In this document: in pieces, positions 40,808 to 49,833 of the stretch
Layout: every line of letters starts with the position of its first letter
Position numbering within the stretch: position 1 is the first letter of the stretch
Origin: Kribbella italica
GTDB lineage: Bacteria; Actinomycetota; Actinomycetes; Propionibacteriales; Kribbellaceae
Assembly (NCBI RefSeq): GCF_014205135.1
Contig: NZ_JACHMY010000001.1
Span: 7,440,001-7,504,000 of the forward strand
Length of the DNA: 64,000 nt
Direction of reading: 5' to 3'
Position numbers and translations under genes: made by a program
Notes under the pieces: generated by a model
Database searches by the model: none
What the model was told of the DNA's origin: nothing
What the model saw: the letters and a program-made list of their open reading frames with translations, nothing else

Positions 40808-42463
40808 TCAGCTGACCGCCCGCGCAGCAGCCCGCCCGGCCGTACGGCCGGAGAACAAGCAACCGCCGAGGAACGTGCCCTCCAAGGAGCGGTAGCCGTG
40901 GACTCCTCCGCCGCCGAAGCCTGCTACCTCGCCGGCGGCGTAGACGCCGGGGAGGGGAGTGCCGTCGGGGCGGAGGACTCGGGAGTCCAGGTCTGTTTGG
41001 AGGCCGCCGAGGGACTTGCGGGTGAGGATGTTGAGTTTGACGGCGATGAGTGGGCCGGCTTTGGGGTCGAGGATGCGGTGCGGGGGTGCGACGCGGATGA
41101 GTTTGTCGCCGCGGTAGTTGCGGGCTCCGCGCAGCGCGGTGATCTGGAGGTCCTTGGTGAAGGTGTTGTCCAGTTCGCGGTCGCGGGCGACGATCTGGCG
41201 TTCCAGGTCCGGCAGGGAGATCAGGTCGGTGCCGGTGATCGCGTTCATGCCGCGGACGAGGTCGGCGAGGTTGTCCCGTACGACGAAGTCGGCGCCGTTG
41301 TCCATGAAGGCCTGGACGGGAGCGGTCGCGCCGCCGCGTGCGCGGCCGAGGACGCCGCGGATGTCCTTGCCGGTCAGGTCGGGGTTCTGCTCCTGCCCGG
41401 ACAGCGCGAACTCCTTCTCGATGATCTTCTGGGTCAGCACGAACCAGCTGTAGTCGTGCCCGGTGGTCATGATGTGCTCGAGCGTCCCCAGCGTGTCGAA
41501 GCCCGGAAACAGCGGGACGGGCAGCCGCTTGCCGGTCGCGTCGAACCACAGCGACGACGGCCCGGGCAGGATCCGGATGCCGTGCATCGGCCAGATCGGG
41601 TCCCAGTTGCGGATGCCTTCGACGTAGTGCCACATCCGGTCGCGGTTCACGTAGCGGCCGCCGGCGGTCTCGGTGATCGCGAGCATCCGGCCGTCGACGT
41701 GCGCCGGTACGCCGCTGATCAGGTTCTCCGGCGGCTTGCCCATCCGGGCCGGCCACTGCGAGCGGACCAGGTCGTGGTTGCCGCCGATCCCGCCGGAGGT
41801 GACGATCACGGCCTGCGCGGTGAGCGCGAAGTCCTCGACCTCGACCCGCGAGCTCTCGACCGCGCGACCGACAGTGCTTGCCTCAAGCACCTTTCCGGAG
41901 ACCCCGTCGACGACGCCGCCGGTGACGGTCAGCTCGTCAACGCGGTGCCGGAACCTGAACTCGACCAGACCGCGAGCGACCGCCTCCCGCACCCGCCGCT
42001 CGAACGGCGCGACCAGACCCGGGCCGGTTCCCCAGGTGATGTGGAACCGCGGCACCGAGTTCCCGTGCCCGTCGGCCAGGTACCCGCCGCGCTCGGCCCA
42101 TCCGACGACCGGGAACCAGCGCACGCCCTGGGCATGCAGCCACGGCCGCTTCTCGCCGGCGGCGAAGTCGACGTACGCCTCGGCCCACTGGCCGGCCCAG
42201 TGGTCCTCGTCGTCGAGCCGGTCGAACCCGGCCGAGCCGAGCCAGTCCTGCAGCGCGAGGTCGCGCGAGTCCTTGATGCCCATCCGCCGCTGCTCGGGCG
42301 AGTCGACGAACATCAGACCGCCGAAGGACCAGTACGCCTGACCACCGAGCGAGGCCTCCGGTTCCTGGTCGAGCAGCAGCACCTTGCGGCCCGCGTCGGC
42401 CAGTTCGGCGGTCGCCGCCAGCCCGGCCAGCCCCGCTCCCACGACGATCACATCTGCATCCAT
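40808..42463 (-). CDS. FAD-binding dehydrogenase (fumarate reductase/ketosteroid dehydrogenase superfamily)
   Basis: A 551-residue flavoprotein with the FAD motif DVIVVGAGLAGLAATAELADAG at residues 4-25 and the C-terminal FAD-contacting block GVYAAGEVAGFGGGGVHGYRSLEGTFLGG (two parts). It belongs to the succinate dehydrogenase/fumarate reductase flavoprotein superfamily, the branch that includes 3-ketosteroid-delta1-dehydrogenases and many uncharacterised FAD-binding dehydrogenases. Substrate unknown. ATG at 42463 is the obvious start. It is divergent from the DUF5107 gene with an 88-bp spacer. Confidence 0.88.
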   Translation of the reverse strand: MDADVIVVGAGLAGLAATAELADAGRKVLLLDQEPEASLGGQAYWSFGGLMFVDSPEQRRMGIKDSRDLALQDWLGSAGFDRLDDEDHWAGQWAEAYVDFAAGEKRPWLHAQGVRWFPVVGWAERGGYLADGHGNSVPRFHITWGTGPGLVAPFERRVREAVARGLVEFRFRHRVDELTVTGGVVDGVSGKVLEASTVGRAVESSRVEVEDFALTAQAVIVTSGGIGGNHDLVRSQWPARMGKPPENLISGVPAHVDGRMLAITETAGGRYVNRDRMWHYVEGIRNWDPIWPMHGIRILPGPSSLWFDATGKRLPVPLFPGFDTLGTLEHIMTTGHDYSWFVLTQKIIEKEFALSGQEQNPDLTGKDIRGVLGRARGGATAPVQAFMDNGADFVVRDNLADLVRGMNAITGTDLISLPDLERQIVARDRELDNTFTKDLQITALRGARNYRGDKLIRVAPPHRILDPKAGPLIAVKLNILTRKSLGGLQTDLDSRVLRPDGTPLPGVYAAGEVAGFGGGGVHGYRSLEGTFLGGCLFSGRTAGRAAARAVS

Positions 42464-42551
42464 CGGCCCATCCCCTCGCGTCGGTCGTCCATGGATACCA
42501 GACAACGACGGCTGTAGACCGCAGGTGCGCAATGTTGCAAGAATTGTCCGC

Positions 42552-44480
42552 GTGACGATCCTTTCCGCGCAGACCCTGACCTTGCCCGTCGCCGCGCTCG
42601 GCGCGGAGAACCCACTCCCGCCGCTCCGCGGTCACCGCGACCTGCATCGCGTCGAGAACCTCGACTCCCTCCCGGAGGACCTCGCCGAGAACATCCGGTA
42701 CGGCGGACTGCGCGGCGTCCTGCCCTGCCTCGACCAGGACGGCTACGGCCGGACGCTCACCGAGCAGCCCCTGCCGACGCTCGTCCTGGAGAACGACCAC
42801 CTGAAAGCGACCGTCCTGCCGAGCCTCGGCGGCCGGCTCTACTCGCTCGTCCACAAGCCGTCCGGCCAGGAACTGCTCTACCGCAACCCGGTGATCCAGC
42901 CCGCGAACCTTGCCCTGCGCAACGCCTGGTTCGCCGGCGGCGTCGAGTGGAACCTCGGCAGCACCGGCCACTGGACCGGCACCTGCTCGCCGATGCACGC
43001 GGCGCGCGTCGAAGGGCCGGACGGTACGCCGGTCCTGCGCCTGCGGGAGTGGGAGCGCAGCCGCAACCTCGTGGTCCAGCTCGACTTCTGGCTGCCGGCG
43101 GACTCGGACCTGCTGTACGTCGGCGCGCGGATCCAGAACCCGTCGCCGGACGTCGTCCCGGCGTACTGGTGGTCGAACATCGCCGTCGAGCAGTCGCCGG
43201 AGACGCGGGTGCTGGTGCCGGCGGAGGAGGCGTGGCGGTTCGGGTACGGGAAGAAGCTCGATCTGATCGGGGTGCCGGAGTACGACGGGATCGATCTGAC
43301 GTACCCGATGCGGCACCGGCGGGCGGTGGACTTCTTCTTCGAGCCGCTGCCGGGGCAGCGGCCGTGGATCGCGGCGTTGGATGCTGAGGGCAACGGGTTG
43401 GTGCAGGCGTCGACGGAGAGGCTGCGGGGGCGGAAGCTGTTCGTGTGGGGTGAGGGGCGGGGTGGGCGGCGCTGGCAGGAGTGGTTGTCGCCGGGGTTGG
43501 AGGGGCCGGGGTACTGCGAGATCCAGGCGGGGCTGGCGCGGACGCAGCTCGAGCACTTGAAGTTGCCTGGTGCAACCAGTTGGAGCTGGTTGGAGGCGTA
43601 CGGGCGGGTGTCGGTGGATCCGGTGGTCGCGCATGGGGAGTGGGGCGTGGCTTGGCCGGCGGTGGATGGGGTGCTGGACCGCAGGTTGGAGGACTTGGCG
43701 GAGCGGGAGGCGAGTTGGCTTGCCGTTGCAGATGCCGCGCCGGGGGAGCAGGTGGCGGTTGGCTCCGGGTGGGGTGCGTTGGAGTTGAAGCGGACGGGGT
43801 GGGCGGTGTCGGAGGGGACACCGTTTGGTGAGGAGACGCTCGGGGAGCGGGAACGGGCTTGGGCGCCGGTACTTGAAGGACAAGCGCCGGGGGTCGTGGG
43901 ACAGGCCGGCGGGGTGCCGGCGGGGCTCGCGAGCGCGGCGGATGCCGGGCGGGTGGCCCCTGACGGGACGCTCGTCGCGTGGAAGGACCTGCTGGAGCAG
44001 GCCGAGGACAGCTGGCTGACCTGGTACCACCGTGGCGTTGCCCGGTGGTTTGCCGATGATGAGGCCGGTGCGGTCGCGGCCTGGCAGGAGTCCGGGGACA
44101 ACCCCTGGGCGCTGCGCAATCTGGCCTTGGCGACCGGCGACCTAGCGCAGTACGAGCGGGCGACCGAGTTGTTGCCTGACCTCGTGCCGTTGGTGGTCGA
44201 GGCGGCGACGGCTGCGCTCCGAGAAGATCCGGCCAGGGCGGGACGGATCCTGGATCGGGCGCCGAGCGACGACCAGCGGATCCGGTTGGTGCGGGTGCGG
44301 TACCTGCTGGAGATCGGGGACGCCGAGGCCGCCGAGGCCTTGCTGGACGAGGGCGTCGAGCCTTCCGGCGTACGGGAAGGCGACAACCCGTTGGCGGAGT
44401 ACTGGCGGCGGACGCAGGAGTTGCTGGGGACCGATCGCCCGGTGCCGGCGCGGTACGAGTTCGGGATGGCCGGCGACTGA
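42552..44480 (+). CDS. DUF5107 domain protein (carbohydrate-active-like)
   Basis: A 642-residue cytosolic protein. Residues ~50-330 form the DUF5107 beta-sandwich: LPTLVLENDHLKATVLPSLGGRLYSLVHKPSGQELLYRNPV, GGVEWNLGSTGHW, YWWSNIAVEQ. The sequence around LGGRLYSL resembles galactose-mutarotase-like sandwiches. The C-terminal ~200 residues are TPR-like (WLTWYHRGVARWFADDEAGAVAAWQ, NPWALRNLALATGDLAQYERATELL). Such proteins occur in sugar-utilisation loci but no reaction is established. GTG at 42552 is used, since the upstream frame runs antisense into the dehydrogenase. Confidence 0.83.
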   Translation: MTILSAQTLTLPVAALGAENPLPPLRGHRDLHRVENLDSLPEDLAENIRYGGLRGVLPCLDQDGYGRTLTEQPLPTLVLENDHLKATVLPSLGGRLYSLVHKPSGQELLYRNPVIQPANLALRNAWFAGGVEWNLGSTGHWTGTCSPMHAARVEGPDGTPVLRLREWERSRNLVVQLDFWLPADSDLLYVGARIQNPSPDVVPAYWWSNIAVEQSPETRVLVPAEEAWRFGYGKKLDLIGVPEYDGIDLTYPMRHRRAVDFFFEPLPGQRPWIAALDAEGNGLVQASTERLRGRKLFVWGEGRGGRRWQEWLSPGLEGPGYCEIQAGLARTQLEHLKLPGATSWSWLEAYGRVSVDPVVAHGEWGVAWPAVDGVLDRRLEDLAEREASWLAVADAAPGEQVAVGSGWGALELKRTGWAVSEGTPFGEETLGERERAWAPVLEGQAPGVVGQAGGVPAGLASAADAGRVAPDGTLVAWKDLLEQAEDSWLTWYHRGVARWFADDEAGAVAAWQESGDNPWALRNLALATGDLAQYERATELLPDLVPLVVEAATAALREDPARAGRILDRAPSDDQRIRLVRVRYLLEIGDAEAAEALLDEGVEPSGVREGDNPLAEYWRRTQELLGTDRPVPARYEFGMAGD

Positions 44481-44646
44481 CGGCAGTCGCGCGATCACCT
44501 TCGGCGAGTTTGTCAGGACGTGGGAACCAAGCACCCCGCAGCGACGTCTCACGAGTGTGCGGCGAGGGCCGCCGCAGGAAGTGACGAGAACGACGGTCGC
44601 GGAACTGCACAAGGTCGCAGGGACCGGCCCGTCGGGGGTGAGTGCC

Positions 44647-45051
44647 ATGTTGACGATCATTGTGTTGGGCGGATTCGGCCTGGTGCTGCTGGTCAGTGCA
44701 TGCATCATGTCGGACGTGTTCGCGGGCGGTCGCAAGCAGCGCCCGGGGCTCGGTGAGGAAAGGACCGCCGGTCGGGTGGTCCGGGTCCGCGGACCGCTCC
44801 GCGGGCAGGTCGAGGGCGGTGTCCCGGCGGAGTACGTCGAGGTCGTCGTCGAGTACTACACGCGGCGCGGCGAGGGCCCGTACGAGGTCCACCGCCGGCT
44901 GCCGATGGGGAGCAGGAACCTGTACGCCGCGGAGGACCGGGTGATCGTGAGCTACGACGTCCGTACTCCGCGCCGGGGCCGGATCTTGGGCCGGGTCAGC
45001 CACTGGCCGCAACTCGGACCGAGATCGTCGGACCCGGTCCCACAACCCTAG
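44647..45051 (+). CDS. Membrane-anchored DUF3592-like protein
   Basis: A 134-residue protein with a single N-terminal membrane helix (LTIIVLGGFGLVLLVSACIMSDVF) and a beta-rich soluble domain (TAGRVVRVRGPLRGQ, YVEVVVEYYTRRGEGPYEVHRRLPMG, DRVIVSYDVRTPRRGRI). The beta pattern is like DUF3592 domains, which convert a buried V-x-Y pattern into a small barrel. Function unknown. ATG at 44647 is chosen over an upstream 30-codon extension with no membrane or domain features. Confidence 0.68.
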   Translation: MLTIIVLGGFGLVLLVSACIMSDVFAGGRKQRPGLGEERTAGRVVRVRGPLRGQVEGGVPAEYVEVVVEYYTRRGEGPYEVHRRLPMGSRNLYAAEDRVIVSYDVRTPRRGRILGRVSHWPQLGPRSSDPVPQP

Positions 45052-45128
45052 ATTCCCGCGCCACCGATCCCTCGCCCCTGCCGGCGGGGATCTTGCCGTT
45101 CCCGCTCGAGCCCGCTCATCGCCTGACA

Positions 45129-45179
45129 CATCTTTCAAGGGCCGGCCCCCGAGCGGTGGTCGGTACTTGAAAGATGTCG
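45129..45179. terminator. Bidirectional stem-loop between convergent genes
   Basis: ACATCTTTCAAG (45129-45140) and CTTGAAAGATGT (45168-45179) form a perfect 12-bp stem enclosing a GC-rich 27-nt loop. It separates the DUF3592-like gene from the convergent TetR gene. The TTTCAAG/CTTGAAA ends are shared with the terminator at 49834. Confidence 0.7.
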
Positions 45180-45215
45180 GCCCCGTAACAGAAGCAGGCC
45201 GGGCCGGGGCTCGAG

Positions 45216-45848
45216 CTACGGCAGGAAGGGCTCCAGCAAACGGTGCAGGGTCGGACGGCCCTGCGCCAGCACGATCTCCGCGTCCACGGGGTCCAGCCGC
45301 TCGGACAGGTGCGACAGCGCCTCGCCCATGGTGATGGTCAGCGTGACCGTGAGCCGGAACTCGTGGCTGTCGGTCGCGCCGAAGCGTTGCGTCAGCAGCT
45401 CGGCGAACTCGCCGGAGTGCTGGTCGTCGAACTCGCCGGGCGTCGCCTCCAGCTCCGGATCGCCCAGCCCACTCAGTACGACGGCCCGGAAGCCCGGGTC
45501 GGTCCGGTGCATCTCGCGGAACGTGTCCAGCGTGACGTCGACGGCCTCGCGCCAGTCCGCGACCACGGCGAGCCGTTCACGGACGGCCTCGGTGTAGCGG
45601 TGCTGGTTGCGCCGCTCGATCGCCTGGATCAGCGTGCGCTTGTCGGGGAAGTACCGGTAGACGCTGCCGACCGCGATCTCGGCGCGCTTGGCGATGCTGC
45701 TGGTCGAGGCGGCGTCGTACCCGCGCTCGACCACCTCGGCACAGGCCGCGTCGAGGATGCGTTCGACCTGACGGCTGGCCCGGTCCTGGGTCGGCATCCG
45801 CCGCAACGGGTACGCGCCAGGCTCCTCGCCAGCGGTAGTGGAGACCAT
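45216..45848 (-). CDS. TetR-family transcriptional regulator
   Basis: A 210-residue repressor. The N-terminal helix-turn-helix is RILDAACAEVVERGYDAAST, SSIAKRAEIAVGSVYRYFPDKRTL; the C-terminal all-helical ligand domain includes MHRTDPGFRAVVLSG and LTVTLTITMGEALSHL. ATG at 45848 is chosen; the open frame continues upstream through a poorly conserved Arg/Ser-rich extension. The target is unknown; the divergent gene is a PI-PLC-like secreted protein with a 147-bp gap. Confidence 0.88.
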   Translation of the reverse strand: MVSTTAGEEPGAYPLRRMPTQDRASRQVERILDAACAEVVERGYDAASTSSIAKRAEIAVGSVYRYFPDKRTLIQAIERRNQHRYTEAVRERLAVVADWREAVDVTLDTFREMHRTDPGFRAVVLSGLGDPELEATPGEFDDQHSGEFAELLTQRFGATDSHEFRLTVTLTITMGEALSHLSERLDPVDAEIVLAQGRPTLHRLLEPFLP

Positions 45849-45995
45849 GAAGTCATTGTGCCCCGCCGAGGGGGACAACGTTGCCATCCGCCGTCGTTCA
45901 GTTCGATGACAGCTTCCCGCCGCCGTCCGTGACCCGCGCCGCGACAGAATCGTCACCAGCAGAACCGCCCAGAACGACGGAGGGGAACTCCCAGC

Positions 45996-47189
45996 ATGCG
46001 GATCAGCAGCAAACTCACCGCCGGCCTCGCGTCCGCGGCGGTCGCGGCCGCCGGGCTCGCGGGCGCGTCACTCGGCAGCAGCGGCGCGAACGAAGGACAG
46101 GCTTCGGCTGACAACGCGGCCGCCAAGCAGCAGACCAGGTCCGGGATCAGGATGAATCAGGTCCAGACCCTCGGCGCGCACAACTCCTACCACCGCGAGC
46201 TCGGCGCCGCGGAGAAGCAGGCACAGCAGGCGCAGGACCCGGGCGCGATCAACCTCTGGTACTCGCACGCCTCGATCCCGCAGCAGCTGCAGAGCCAGAA
46301 CATCCGCGCCCTGGAGCTCGACCTGTTCCCGGACCCGGCCGGCGGCCTCTACACGTACCCGCTGATCCGGAAGCTGACCGGTCAGGGTCCGCTGACCGAT
46401 CCGGTCCTGGCGCAGCCCGGCATCAAGGTGATGCACGTCGTCGACTTCGACTACAACACGACCTGCCGGTCGTTCGTGCTCTGCCTGCAGCAGGTGAAGA
46501 CCTGGTCCGACCAGTACCCCGACCACGCGCCGGTGGTGATCCAGCTGGAGCTGAAGCAGTCCGACCCGCGGATCGTCGCGGCCGGTGGCGTGAAGGCTCC
46601 GCCGTGGGACGCCACCAACCTGAACGGCATCGACACCGAGATCCGCTCGGTCTTCGGCGAGCGGCAGCTGCTGTCGCCGGACGACCTGCGCAAGCCCGGC
46701 CTGACGCTGGAGCAGTCGGTCCTGAAGAAGGGCTGGCCGACGCTCGACCAGGCCCGCGGCAAGGTGATGTTCTACTTCGACAACGGTGGCGAGGGCGAGA
46801 TCCGCGACCTCTACCGGACCGGCAAGCCGAACCTCGAGGGCCGGGCGGTCTTCACCCGCGGTCCCGAGGGTCAGCCGGACGCCGCGGTGACGATGGTGAA
46901 CGACCCGCGCGGCGCGAACCAGGCCGAGATCCAGCGGCTCGTCCGCAAGGGGTACATGGTCCGCACCCGGTCGGACGAGCCGATGTCGACGGTCCTGAAC
47001 GGCGAGACGAGCCGGGTCGGGATCGCGCTGGAGAGCGGCGCGCAGTGGGTGACCACCGACTTCCCGGTGGCCGGGATGGCGTCGCGGTACGACAGCGACT
47101 TCGTCGCGCAGCTGCCCGGTGGGGTCGCAGTACGCTGCAACCCGGTGTCCTCCCCGGCGTGGTGCAGGGGGAACGTCTCGGAAAGGTGA
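45996..47189 (+). CDS. Secreted Ca2+-dependent phosphoinositide phospholipase C-like protein
   Basis: A 397-residue exported TIM-barrel phosphodiesterase. Signal peptide residues 1-~38 (ISSKLTAGLASAAVAAAGLA). The PI-PLC X-type active-site pattern is present: LGAHNSYHREL (catalytic His), IRALELDLFPD (Glu/Asp metal ligands), MHVVDFDY (second His) and VVIQLELKQSDPR. The family cleaves phosphatidylinositol or similar lipids. Its TGA overlaps the next start by GTGA, coupling it to an OsmC-like gene, an unusual pairing. Confidence 0.86.
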   Translation: MRISSKLTAGLASAAVAAAGLAGASLGSSGANEGQASADNAAAKQQTRSGIRMNQVQTLGAHNSYHRELGAAEKQAQQAQDPGAINLWYSHASIPQQLQSQNIRALELDLFPDPAGGLYTYPLIRKLTGQGPLTDPVLAQPGIKVMHVVDFDYNTTCRSFVLCLQQVKTWSDQYPDHAPVVIQLELKQSDPRIVAAGGVKAPPWDATNLNGIDTEIRSVFGERQLLSPDDLRKPGLTLEQSVLKKGWPTLDQARGKVMFYFDNGGEGEIRDLYRTGKPNLEGRAVFTRGPEGQPDAAVTMVNDPRGANQAEIQRLVRKGYMVRTRSDEPMSTVLNGETSRVGIALESGAQWVTTDFPVAGMASRYDSDFVAQLPGGVAVRCNPVSSPAWCRGNVSER

Positions 47190-47635
47190 GTCCTGTGTCG
47201 GAGCACGTGGTCGATGTCAGCTGGAGCCGTGGTGAGCACGAGTTCACCTACCAGACCTACAACCGCGACCACGAGTGGCGCTTCGACGGCGGGGTGACCG
47301 TGCCCGGGTCCGCCAATCCGGCGTACCTGGGCAATCCCGGGCCGGTCGACCCGGAGGAGGCGTTCATCGCCTCGCTGTCGTCGTGCCACATGCTCACGTT
47401 CCTGGCGATCGCGGCGAAGAAGCGGCTGGTCGTCGACGCGTACGACGACCACGCGGTCGGCGTGATGGCGAAGAACGAGCGCGGCCGGATCGCGATCACC
47501 CAGGTGACGCTGCACCCGAAGATCGTGTTCGCCGGCGAGCAGCCGGACGCGGCGGCGCTGGAGCGGATCCACCACCGCGCGCACGAGGAGTGCTTCATCG
47601 CGAACTCGGTGACGACGGAGATCATCGTCGCCTGA
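47186..47635 (+). CDS. OsmC-family protein
   Basis: A 149-residue OsmC/Ohr-fold protein. It has the two reactive cysteines of the family, in ASLSSCHMLTFLAIAAKK and HEECFIANS, spaced as in peroxidatic OsmC proteins. It would reduce organic hydroperoxides with thiol help in the cytosol. GTG at 47186 overlaps the PI-PLC stop; a second GTG at 47195 is possible. It may guard against lipid peroxides, but that is inference from its partner. Confidence 0.88.
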   Translation: MSPVSEHVVDVSWSRGEHEFTYQTYNRDHEWRFDGGVTVPGSANPAYLGNPGPVDPEEAFIASLSSCHMLTFLAIAAKKRLVVDAYDDHAVGVMAKNERGRIAITQVTLHPKIVFAGEQPDAAALERIHHRAHEECFIANSVTTEIIVA

Positions 47636-47672
47636 CAGCGGCTCGTACGTCGTACGGAGCCCTGAGATGCAG

Positions 47673-47760
47673 AGAACCACCCGGCCCTTGGCCTGAGCCT
47701 CGCGCAAGCGGCGTCAGGACAGTGGCCGGGTGGTTCTGCGTGCACCGCTGTGGCGGTGCA
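47673..47760. terminator. Two adjacent stem-loops after the OsmC gene
   Basis: Stem 1: AGAACCACCCGGCC (47673-47686) with GGCCGGGTGGTTCT (47724-47737), perfect 14 bp; its loop holds a second pair CCTGA/TCAGG (47692-47696, 47714-47718). Stem 2: TGCACCGC-TGTG-GCGGTGCA (47741-47760), perfect 8 bp. Both lie about 40-125 bp after the OsmC stop and probably end its transcript. Confidence 0.65.
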
Positions 47761-47884
47761 CCCGACGGAGCCGGCGGCGCCTCGCATGGGCGCCTCTGCG
47801 TTGGTGTGCGACATCCGTGCGGTCTACCTCGGTGGGGAAGACCGTCCGGGCGCGCCGCCTGGGCTCCGTCCGTCCGGTTCGCGC

Positions 47885-47998
47885 CTAGTGGTGCTCAGCG
47901 GCGGCGTCGCTCCGGTCGTCGGGGGTCTCGTTCGGCTCGCCGTCGCGCAGCACGACCTGCTCGGTCGCGATGGCTGCCATCAGTCGGTGGATCGTCAT
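47885..47998 (-). CDS. Candidate 37-residue small protein
   Basis: The frame encodes MTIHRLMAAIATEQVVLRDG and then EPNETPDDRSDAAAEHH. Codon bias is strong (G/C thirds) and the peptide has a helical start and an acidic tail. A GTG five codons upstream (48013) could also start it. No clear ribosome site. It ends in the repeat-free part of an intergenic gap. It could be a genuine small protein unknown to me. Confidence 0.4.
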   Translation of the reverse strand: MTIHRLMAAIATEQVVLRDGEPNETPDDRSDAAAEHH

Positions 47999-48072
47999 GC
48001 CTGTGAGACGCACCGACTGCCCGGGTATGACGGAGATTTCGCAGAATTACCGGATGTGACCTAGAGCACGTG

Positions 48073-49227
48073 TTACTTCTCGTCCAGACCGTCGGGGCGC
48101 AGCGGGACCAGTTCGCGGGCTTCGTCGTACGTCGTACCGGTCAGCTCGAGCAGGTCGACGACCGTGGAGCGGATCTGGCCGAGGACGACGACGCCGGACA
48201 GCGAGCCGGGGATCGGCATCACCGCCGTACGGCGGCCGAGCTCGCCGAGGACGCGGTGCGCGGCGACGTCGGCCTGCGGCTCGAACAGGGACTCGGCGAT
48301 CAGGCGGGTGCCGTCGGCGAGGCGGTCGAGCAGCATCGGGTACTCCGACGGCATCTTCTCGTCGCGCCAGACCGAGACGGCGCAGCGGCGGACCAGGACG
48401 CGGATGTTGCGGATCGCGCGGTCGAGCGGGATCACCAGGTCGGCGATCTCCTTCACCCGGCCGCGGTGCCGGCGCCGGAACGGCGACAGCCGGACCACGG
48501 CGACGCCTTCGTCGGCGGCGCTGCGCAGGTCGTCGAGCAGGCCCTCGCTCGCCCGGGCGCGACGGAGCGCGTCGGTGACGGCGTTCTCGTCGCTGTTCCG
48601 CAGGCCCTCGGCGGTCTCGATCAGGATCGCGGCCAGTTCGTTCAGTACGCCGGACGCTTGTTGCCTCGGGCGACGAATCGCCGCGGCCGGCGCGATCGTC
48701 GCCGCCGCGAGCGCGACCAGGCCGCCGAGCACGGCGTCGATCCAGCGGTTGAAGCCGGCGCCCGCGTTGGGCATCAAGGTGGTGACGATCGCGGCCTGGA
48801 CGCCGGCCTGGGTGGTCATCAGGGTGCCGGCGCCGAGCAGCACCGCGACGCTCATCGCGAGCGCGATGACGAAGACGATCTGGACGACGCCGGTCCCGAA
48901 GAAGCGGACGAACAGGTCGCCGACGCCGACCCCGACGGCCACGCCGACCATCACCTCGGCGACCCGGCGCAGGCGCTGGCCGAAGCTGAACCCGAGGCAG
49001 ACCATCGCGGCGACCGGGGCGAAGAACGGTTGCTGGTGGCCCACGACGTACCGGGCCAGGGTCCAGGCGACGCCGGCGGCCAGGGCGCACTGGACGATGA
49101 AGAAGATCCGGCTCTGCCAGCGGTCGATCCGGCGGCGGACCGAGGCGCGGGAGCGCTGGGCGGCGTGCGGGGCGATGTCGTCGCGGAGCTCGCGCAGCTG
49201 ATCCAGCGTCAGTCGGACCGGGTCCAT
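48073..49227 (-). CDS. FUSC-family (aromatic acid exporter-like) membrane protein
   Basis: A 384-residue protein with about six membrane helices in residues ~40-195 (CALAAGVAWTLARYVVG, FFAPVAAMVCLGFSFGQRLRRVAEVMVGVAVGVGVGDL, QIVFVIALAMSVAVLLG) and a ~190-residue cytosolic helical domain. The GxxxGQRxxR loop before VGVxxGVGVGD is the FUSC/ArAE hallmark. Members export aromatic acids or other weak acids. It is a half-size form that would dimerise. The start follows a GG-rich stretch; DUF5709 gene lies divergent 69 bp away. Confidence 0.87.
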   Translation of the reverse strand: MDPVRLTLDQLRELRDDIAPHAAQRSRASVRRRIDRWQSRIFFIVQCALAAGVAWTLARYVVGHQQPFFAPVAAMVCLGFSFGQRLRRVAEVMVGVAVGVGVGDLFVRFFGTGVVQIVFVIALAMSVAVLLGAGTLMTTQAGVQAAIVTTLMPNAGAGFNRWIDAVLGGLVALAAATIAPAAAIRRPRQQASGVLNELAAILIETAEGLRNSDENAVTDALRRARASEGLLDDLRSAADEGVAVVRLSPFRRRHRGRVKEIADLVIPLDRAIRNIRVLVRRCAVSVWRDEKMPSEYPMLLDRLADGTRLIAESLFEPQADVAAHRVLGELGRRTAVMPIPGSLSGVVVLGQIRSTVVDLLELTGTTYDEARELVPLRPDGLDEK

Positions 49228-49296
49228 GGGGCCATCATCCAGGACACGGCCGCGCTCTGCCTTGATTCACACGGGCCGGAAGGTCAGGGTGGGGCC

Positions 49297-49800
49297 ATGA
49301 CCGAGAACAACCGTGAGGACTACGGCAGCTACAGCGTCGACGACGAGGACCAGTTGCAGCCGCAGGACACGCTGAACGACCGCGGCGTCGACGACCTGCT
49401 CGACGAGGGGTACTCGCCGCCCGAGAAGTGGTCGGCCGGCGAAGGGTTCGGTACGACGGCCGACGAGGCCCTGGAGGGGGAGACGCTGGACCAGCGGATC
49501 GCGCAGGAGGAGCCCGACATCGACCCGTACGCCGAGGACGGTGAGAACGTCGGCGGCCCGGAGGTCGGCACCGAGCGCTCGGGCCGCCTGGTCGCGCCCG
49601 ACGAGGGCGCCCACGAGGACGAGGACTCCGAGCTGATCGCCTCCGACGTCGGCTTCGACGGCGCCGCCGCGAGCGCGGAGGAAGCCGCCGTCCACGTGGT
49701 CGCCGACGAAGAGCCCTTTGAGCTCGACGACCAGGACGAGTCCGACCTGGAGTCGGTCCGCGACGTAGACCTGGGCGACGTCGGCGACCTGGAGGACTGA
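49297..49800 (+). CDS. DUF5709 acidic protein
   Basis: A 167-residue, very acidic soluble protein: DYGSYSVDDEDQLQPQDTLN, RGVDDLLDEGYSPPEKWSAGEGFGTT and ETLDQRIAQEEPDIDPY are the DUF5709 blocks, widely conserved in actinobacteria. It has no membrane segment or catalytic motif and is probably disordered in its Glu/Asp-rich C-terminal half. AAGGTCAGG precedes the ATG. A strong terminator hairpin follows its stop. Confidence 0.88.
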   Translation: MTENNREDYGSYSVDDEDQLQPQDTLNDRGVDDLLDEGYSPPEKWSAGEGFGTTADEALEGETLDQRIAQEEPDIDPYAEDGENVGGPEVGTERSGRLVAPDEGAHEDEDSELIASDVGFDGAAASAEEAAVHVVADEEPFELDDQDESDLESVRDVDLGDVGDLED

Positions 49801-49833
49801 GCAACAGACCTGGTCTCAGCCTGCCGCAGGTGT

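Larger units (their letters stand above)
47636..48072. other. Intergenic stretch with hairpins and a short ORF
   Basis: This 437-bp gap between two convergent genes carries a hairpin cluster (47673-47760), a GGCGCC...GGCGCC repeat near 47776-47795, and a 37-codon ORF on the minus strand (47885-47998). Nothing else codes convincingly. Confidence 0.6.
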
